Assembly: GCF_964275005.1 (NCBI RefSeq)
Contig: NC_092700.1
Span: forward strand, 21,623,674-21,687,673
Reading direction: 5' to 3'
Source: Diadema setosum
Lineage: Eukaryota > Echinodermata > Echinoidea > Diadematoida > Diadematidae
Length of the DNA stretch: 64,000 nt
The position numbers were made by a program, and so were the translations under genes. The notes under the pieces were generated by a model. It worked only from the letters and a program-made list of their open reading frames with translations, made no database searches and had not been told where the DNA came from. Position 1 is the stretch's first letter; each line of letters begins with the position of its first letter. Of this stretch, positions 58,101 through 64,000 are shown in pieces.

Positions 58101-59590
58101 TGCTTTACATGTGCTTCAATCTACATCGTACGTAGGGTATTCTTAACTCTCATTTCCACGGACCACTCTCCCTCACACATTTTATTTCATTCAATTTAGA
58201 GAGAAAATCATTTATTTAACGACTCAAAGTTGGCATTCAATTGCGCGCCAGCTGGAGAGCTGGATTGATGTTCAAATTCCTGCCAAATACCAGTTTCAAT
58301 TTCATTTATAGGAACACAACTTCGCACTTTTTACTTTTGTAAAATCATTTGTAATTCAGCCTCAGGCTGCGACCAATGATTTGTTGAATAAAGATACCAT
58401 TAATAATAAGTTCGAATTCAACAACATAGCCACTTCTACGGGCCTTTTTTTTTCACTGTCATATTGGATGATACAATTTCATTTTCATTTCAAAGTCTCA
58501 TTTAATCATCTTAACTGTATTGTATGGATTCTTTCCTATCGACCTTTCTTTCACTTTCAAATCATCTATAATATGGATGTAGCATTTAGGAAATAGCAAT
58601 ATCCCAGAATATCTTGGTCCTATACGTCCAAATCCATAAGTTGTCGCAATCGGATCAGCTGTAGATAGACCTATTTCACCAAAGGGTTATATTGCCAGTT
58701 GTGCTGGTTGTCAAGGTCATGCATCATCCACTAATTCTGTCCGTATTCGAGATGTTCACGCATACGCTGTAATGTAGCAGCGGCTAAAATCGTGTACGAA
58801 TGAAGTGTAAATGTATGTGTTTGAAAGTGGGGTTACACAAGTTATTAGCTAGTATGAGTAAAAATCACATTTCAAGGTATATTAAGTTTGCATATTCAAA
58901 CAGATGAGTAAGTGATACGTGGAATAAAAGCAGGCAACTAAAAACACTGCCCATACTTTGTAATTGTATACCTTATTGTGAATTTGAATACTAACGCTCT
59001 CCGCGGCCGAGTATGTTGATGCGAATTGGAATGCGTTGCACTTGCATTTTTAATTTGAATGCCCTTTTTACACCCCTGTTTGAGAAACTCATGAAATCGC
59101 ATGCTGATGAAATTAAATTGAATGAACTAATTACATTTTTAAATGTTGATCTCGATGATCATTCAAAGTCACTCAAACTTGATTGACCGCATCGTAAAAT
59201 CGAATGCAAATCTGATGGCATTGGGCGGGAAAAACTATATTATTATTTTTTATCAATATCTATCTATCTATCTATCTATCTATTTATTTACTGTCTTCTT
59301 AGAGTGATATATATATTCAATATTTAGCAGCTGAACTATTTCCATCAAAGAAGAAAAAGGAAACGTGATACAAATGATTAAAATTTCTCTAGAATACTGC
59401 CTTTATCATGAGACCTTCGGCTTTAAGTAGACAAGCTAATACATTGTGTAACTTTGTGCTTTCTATATACAATCCGCTTTATAATGATTCCTATAAGGAT
59501 TGATTCCTTTATTGCCAGTGCCCGAGAAGCTCATTGTGACGAAGCAAAACTGTAGGGAATTTAATTGTTGAAACAGGAACAATGCGAGAC
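55153..59590 (-). other. predicted intron 1 of unit 2; no gene seen
   Basis: A GT repeat (55446-55500), a short ATA repeat (57345-57362), AT-rich sequence and a CTAT repeat (59258-59284). The frame rich in Phe at 56936-57151 is low-complexity. No exon fits. Confidence 0.4.
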
Positions 59591-59645
59591 TTTTTGAAGC
59601 ACGGCACACCTGCAACTGCATGTTGAGTGGATCACGTGACTATCA
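59591..59645. promoter_or_regulatory. conserved block with a TCACGTGA E-box (unit 2 copy)
   Basis: CACCTGCAACTGCATGTTGA then GTGGATCACGTGACTATC, matching the block at 5950-6005 upstream of unit 1. It is 4.4 kb from the V exon here and 1.7 kb in unit 1. Confidence 0.45.
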
Positions 59646-60123
59646 AAGTGTTTCGTGGACTCGGGGTATGTTGTATTTGAGAGCAAGGGTGCGTTGAAAG
59701 GAGTGATTGAATATGTGACGAGTTCTCATGGTATGCGGCTAATCATGCGTAGTGGGGCGGGTAGGAGCAGGGAGGTGGAGCCTCTTCCACTCCGCTGGTA
59801 GGAGTATGTTGCTTTGTTAATGGACGAAGAGCCACATGGTACCAATGATCACCGACACACCATTGTTTGTGGAACAACTCTGGGATGGTCCTGTCTATGT
59901 ACAGGAGCGTTAAAAGGGATATCTAGATTGAGCAGCATGATAACTTAGTGTATTACCGATTTTGACGTGCGTTATTATTTTGTGTGTTTACTTTGGCCCG
60001 ATTAATCAACAGAAAGATGGATTGAAATTTGTGTGATTTGTATTATTGTATTGATTCTTCCAACACCTCATGAGGAGTACGCGAGTACAAAGAAAAATGG
60101 AATATATTACAGACTTGAGAATA

Positions 60124-60124
<1 letters not shown>

Positions 60125-60217
<93 letters not shown>
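60125..60217. repeat. (TA)n microsatellite
   Basis: The longest of several TA tracts; others are at 11915-11960, 32378-32412, 37692-37753, 41734-41785, 52751-52783, 52924-52980, 54478-54521 and 61270-61330. Several flank Tc1/mariner-type elements. Confidence 0.9.
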
Positions 60218-60219
<2 letters not shown>

Positions 60220-60222
<3 letters not shown>

Positions 60223-61268
60223 TCAGCAAAAAAAAAAAAGTAAGTTCCCCCCTAGCATTTTTGGATATATCTCAAAAAGTGTTTTACCGATTTTCATAAT
60301 TCAAACGGAAATGGATAAGGAATTTTATTACTCATAATATGAGTGGCAAATCATTGCCACCAGATATCATTATTGGTGTGAAAAATGCATTTTATGTCAA
60401 AATGCATGGAAAAAAAGTTGCACTTTAGTGATTTGCAATGACTTTTACACAAATAATCAAACAATCACTCGTGATTGTGAACATTTAAGCATGGTTGATT
60501 GCATATTTCTCTATCTCTTTCTTTTCATGAGCATATAGTGAAGTATTTGATAATTGATATGTCCACCATCCGCTTCAATGACCAGCCGGCATCTCTTCCT
60601 CATACTGTTAACTAAAGTTTACTTGGCACTGTTCAATGTTGGCCCATGCTCTCTGCAAGATGCGCTTAAATTCTTGCAGTGAAATGTCATCTTTCACCTT
60701 CTTGCTCGCTTTCCGCTTAATGACATCCCAAAGATTCTCTTCTGGATTACAGCCAGGCTATCTTGCAGGCCACTCCGCGTTCGATGCCATTTCCCTGAAC
60801 AAACTGATCTACAACTTGAGCGCATGATGCAAAATGGCCATAGGCACATTAATGTGATCAACCCAGATTGGAATTACAAATCACATGGCTTCTACCAACA
60901 TTTTCATATTGAAAAAGACTATTGTTTAAAAAGTATACATAACATCTGTTTAATAGGGAAGCACATTGTACCCGAAGAAATTCCTCAGAATTGCACAATT
61001 TAAAAAGGTCATTTGCTAACTTACATAGGAAATGTATACAATAATTATGCTTCATATAGCCTGAAGTGCAAACTTTTTTCTCATGCTTTTTGGCATAAGA
61101 TGCGTTTTTTCACACAAATACTAATATCTGGTGGCAATGATATGCCATTCATGTTATGAGTAATGAAATTCCCTATCCATTCCCGTTTGAATTATGAAAA
61201 TCCGTAAAATACTTTCTGAGATACATCTAAAAATGTTAGGGGGGAACTTACTTGTTTTCTGCTGAGTG
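60220..61268 (-). mobile_element. decayed Tc1-like element, 1.05 kb
   Basis: The ends read CACTCAGC...AAGTAAGTTCCCCCC in inverted orientation, inside TA tracts. The minus strand at about 60590-60740 still encodes NPEENLWDVIKRKASKKVKD and ISLQEFKRILQRAWANIEQ, the end of a Tc1 catalytic domain (the NPxEN/H-LW motif). The remainder is deleted or degraded. The terminal AAGTAAGTTCCCCC is shared with the intact element at 37754. Confidence 0.8.
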
Positions 61269-61323
<55 letters not shown>

Positions 61324-61613
61324 ATATATTTTTTTTTTTTTTGTGAATTGTATATAATGACACAAGACATAGAAGACAACATCATAGTGTATGCGAGTAT
61401 AAACATGATCAAAATGAACGAGAATTCAACAACCATAAGAAGAATAAATTACATAATGCAGGTAAGGATGGGATTAGGTTTAGACCATGATTAGTGTGAT
61501 TTTGATCTGATGGACATGGCTCACCGGGTAGTCCGGATGCAGCAAACTGGGCTGAATCATACATGCACTTTGTACTTTGTCAGGAACTCCTTCATCCCCC
61601 TCCCCCCCCCCAC

Positions 61614-61695
61614 CCCTGTAGCTGTACGTTTTTACAAGCACGAGTATTAAACTAAATAGTACGAACTTTAATTGCATCTCACAGTCATTTTGCAT
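61614..61695 (-). CDS. possible signal-peptide exon of unit 2
   Basis: ATG at 61695 (or 61677) begins MQLKFVLFSLILVLVKTYSY: basic start, hydrophobic core, polar end, as in a secretion signal. A GT (AGGG/GTGGGG) follows in phase 1 and would join the V exon as YR-DEILILP. The donor is poor and sits in a G-run, and the sequence does not resemble the possible leader of unit 1. Position and phase are right; otherwise unproven. Confidence 0.35.
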
Positions 61696-61936
61696 TTGTA
61701 TTGTTGTCGGTGCACATTTCTTTCAAAACAGCCAATGTTATCATGACAATGGAGTCGATTCTGCGCGGGAAATTGAACATGGTATTTTGACCTGATCACC
61801 CTCCTTGACGACGTATAATACGCTAGTCTACCGACATAAACATTATATTAATTCAAGCGTGAGTGAGATTTTATATGAGCCAAACTTAGAGTCCAGAGTC
61901 CATAGTTCGGGTTCCTTCTTTAGGACGATTTATCAG

Positions 61937-61951
61937 GTTGACAATGAAATT

Positions 61952-61988
<37 letters not shown>
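61937..61988. repeat. (CT)n microsatellite
   Basis: About 25 CT dinucleotides. Frames rich in Ser-Leu or Arg-Glu across it are artefacts. Confidence 0.95.
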
Positions 61989-61991
<3 letters not shown>

Positions 61992-62223
61992 GCTTTGGCC
62001 ATCTGGAACCGTCATGAGAGGAATTATTAGGAATGCAATGAAAGACAAAAGGCAAATACAAACGTTTAAGTTTCTCACGTCCTGTGAGAAATGAGAGGAG
62101 GGTAATGTATTAGGCCTAAAAGATATGTGTCTGTGTGCGTGTGTGTGTTTTGGAGAAAAAAATGCCGCCAGTTTATTTTCAATGTATAAGGTAAAGTTAT
62201 TTGTGAAGACAAAATATACCATG

Positions 62224-62373
62224 GGTCTGTTGCATAAAACATTTTATCTCAGCAAAAGTCATGTTTATTCTTAATAGAAATTTTCCTGCATCCTGCTGAC
62301 CCGAGTTACAGCTCTTATAGCAGACCTGATAGAGTTTTCTTCCCCGCAGGTTAAACGTTGTATGGAACAGACC
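62224..62373. mobile_element. hairpin MITE (GGTCTGTTGCATAAAAC ends), 150 bp
   Basis: The left end GGTCTGTTGCATAAAACATT faces the complement of GGTCTGTTCCATACAACGTT. Non-coding. Confidence 0.7.
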
Positions 62374-62478
62374 GCATGTTCGCTAAGTTTACTTCAAGAC
62401 TGATGTGGAAAGACATTTAGATGGCATAAAATTTGTGAAGAGCATGGGGCGTTCAAGTACTCTGTTTAGAGTTAGATC

Positions 62479-62598
62479 AGGTCCCGTTTTATTAAAAGAT
62501 ATAATCGACTGTAAATTCCCTTATCTCACAGGCTGCCATAGACTAATGATAGAAATCAACTACATAATCAATAAAAACTCTTCATAAAACAGGACCCT
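62479..62598. mobile_element. hairpin MITE (AGGTCCCGTTTTATTAAAAG ends), 120 bp
   Basis: The left end AGGTCCCGTTTTATTAAAAG faces the complement of AGGGTCCTGTTTTATGAAGA. Similar end motif to its two neighbours. Confidence 0.7.
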
Positions 62599-62632
62599 GA
62601 AGAGTTATTTTAGACACACGTTTTATCGCAAC

Positions 62633-62782
62633 GGGGGCCCGTTTCATAAAACTTGTCATCAGTGACAAGTTGTCATAGATGTGACAAGCTACTGAAATCC
62701 TTGCATCTGATTGGCTGAGAGCAAATTTGTCATAGAAATGTGGCAGTAGTCACTGATAACAAGTTTTATGAAACGGGCCCCC
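62633..62782. mobile_element. hairpin MITE (GGGGGCCCGTTTCATAAAAC ends), 150 bp
   Basis: Perfect terminal inverted repeats of 24 bp (GGGGGCCCGTTTCATAAAAC...), more complementary sequence inside (TTGTCATAG, CAGTGA). No coding. The high arm identity suggests a young copy. Confidence 0.85.
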
Positions 62783-64000
62783 GGTTAATGCATCTGGCGC
62801 GCTAACGCTGGTGTCTCGAACAAAGAGAATCAGCTCATTGTATTATGACGTAGTGCAGTTTACGAGCTTTGTTCTCATGCATTATATTGCATGGCACAAA
62901 TGTGTTTCCCAGTGTAGGCCTACAGTAAATTGAGAGATCGGTTGATCGATGAGTTAACTTTGGAATGGCACCTGACAATATTATTATTATTAGCATGTCA
63001 ATTAACATTTCCATTTTAGCCGATACTAGCTAGGATACACGCTTGATGTTTTACAAAGCGGATCCAGTGATATACCACAAAGACGAAATAAAATTCACAA
63101 TCCCATCACAAATACGGTAACACTGAGTCACACATTGATATCAATATCTAAAGGATTAAAATCCTATTTGGACAAATCTTACCAACGTTCGTCTTTAATT
63201 AAAGTGTTAGCAATATTTATATGGACTTTTTTGGGTTAATATACTTTCTTACATGACAATAGGTTAATCAGTTTACTGTGATTATAGAAACGTTGGTGTG
63301 ATAAAGAAATGATCAATTGTGATGAAAGAGTGTAAGTAATATAATGCATGATGCAGTCGGGTTGTGGTTATTGATGGTACGTGGTTGTGGAAACGTGGCT
63401 TATCGCAGGAGAAATAATGATAACAATAATTGATACCATTTCGATAGCGACATTTTCCATTTTGATTGAATTATCTGGCGCTTAAAAAGAGAATACTTTG
63501 TTTTCTAGTTTTCTCTGGGTGCTGCATTTTACGTTAAATTGGTTTTGCACAACTGTTACATGATTATGATTAAGACGCACACAGGAACATTATGAGGAAT
63601 AAAATGTTCTAGGCCTACATTAGCATGGGTATAATGATATAGGCCTTGATTTCTCAAGCCTTGATATTAACTTTTCCTTTTTTCTTCCTTTTTGGGCCCC
63701 CCATAAAAAAATAAAGGAAAGTATAAAAAGGGACTAATTTTTAACAAAAAAAAAAATAACATAATAGCGTATTTATTAAACATCAAACCAGAATAATGTG
63801 AAAATTCGAAGGTACAACAGAATGCGTCATTCATCATGCTACGTCGGTCCTACTGTTACTATTTAAAAAGTAACAAAAAATCGGATTATAAACCTTGATA
63901 AATATGTGGAAAGTATGCTGAAGCGCTTGTGCAACGTAGGCCTACAGTAACTAAGTATAACATAACAATTATCTAGTATTGAATGGACTCATAAATATGA
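62783..64000. other. window end, nothing supported
   Basis: AT-rich sequence, no exon or repeat boundary I can support. The upstream end of unit 2 could extend into here. Confidence 0.35.

Overview
This is a eukaryotic, AT-rich, intron-containing genome window from a marine invertebrate. An echinoderm, most likely a sea urchin, is my best guess. The reasons are the dense, diverse TIR/MITE content (for example ends reading GGGCCCGTTTCATAAAAC), CR1/L2-type LINE pieces, a foldback element recalling sea urchin TU elements, and expanded immunoglobulin and interferon-type GTPase genes. Nothing looks prokaryotic. All host coding sequence I could support is on the minus strand, as short exons joined by conserved splice sites and matching intron phases.

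The main find is a gene that can be read as one minus-strand chain from about 61.7 kb down to 35.96 kb. Its parts are: possible signal peptide exon (61614-61695, weak), V-type Ig exon (54835-55152), a C2-type Ig domain split over two exons (53817-54064 and 52164-52266), a transmembrane exon (51003-51146), and five exons (47787-47936, 45458-45613, 41826-41896, 36915-37050, 35958-36220) encoding a P-loop GTPase that most resembles IFI44/IFI44L. Every junction is in phase, giving about 528 codons plus the leader. The predicted product is an Ig-Ig-TM-GTPase receptor, an architecture I do not know as described. The join between the transmembrane exon and the GTPase needs transcript proof, because the transmembrane exon can also read through to a nearby stop. 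A second copy (unit 1) lies at the left end: V exon 3948-4253, first C2 exon 3162-3409, and a possible leader exon ending at 8520. The rest of it falls off the left edge. Its C2 exon is almost identical to that of unit 2, while the V exon has diverged more.

Between the two units lies an apparently complete four-exon gene (19975 down to 14200, 372 codons): an SR-repeat N-terminus, a TFIIS N-terminal-like helical domain and an acidic C-terminus of ten-residue repeats. CpG-rich stretches near 20.1, 21.2 and 22.3-22.8 kb look like promoter regions; the last has a YY1-type motif.

The remainder is mostly mobile DNA. It includes a LINE with a nearly intact reverse transcriptase (605-2540) and several LINE tails; a 4.0 kb Tc1-like element with a two-exon, 339-codon, apparently intact DD34E transposase (37754-41733); a decayed relative with similar ends (60220-61268); and a 3.2 kb foldback element whose arms are arrays of near-perfect 21-22 bp palindromes (28218-31437). 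There are also two related 30-bp minisatellites (8.6 and 27.3 kb), piggyBac-, mariner- and hAT-like MITEs, several other hairpin MITEs, and long TA, ATT, CA and CT microsatellites. I recognised no LTR retroelement, Polinton, rRNA gene or CRISPR array.
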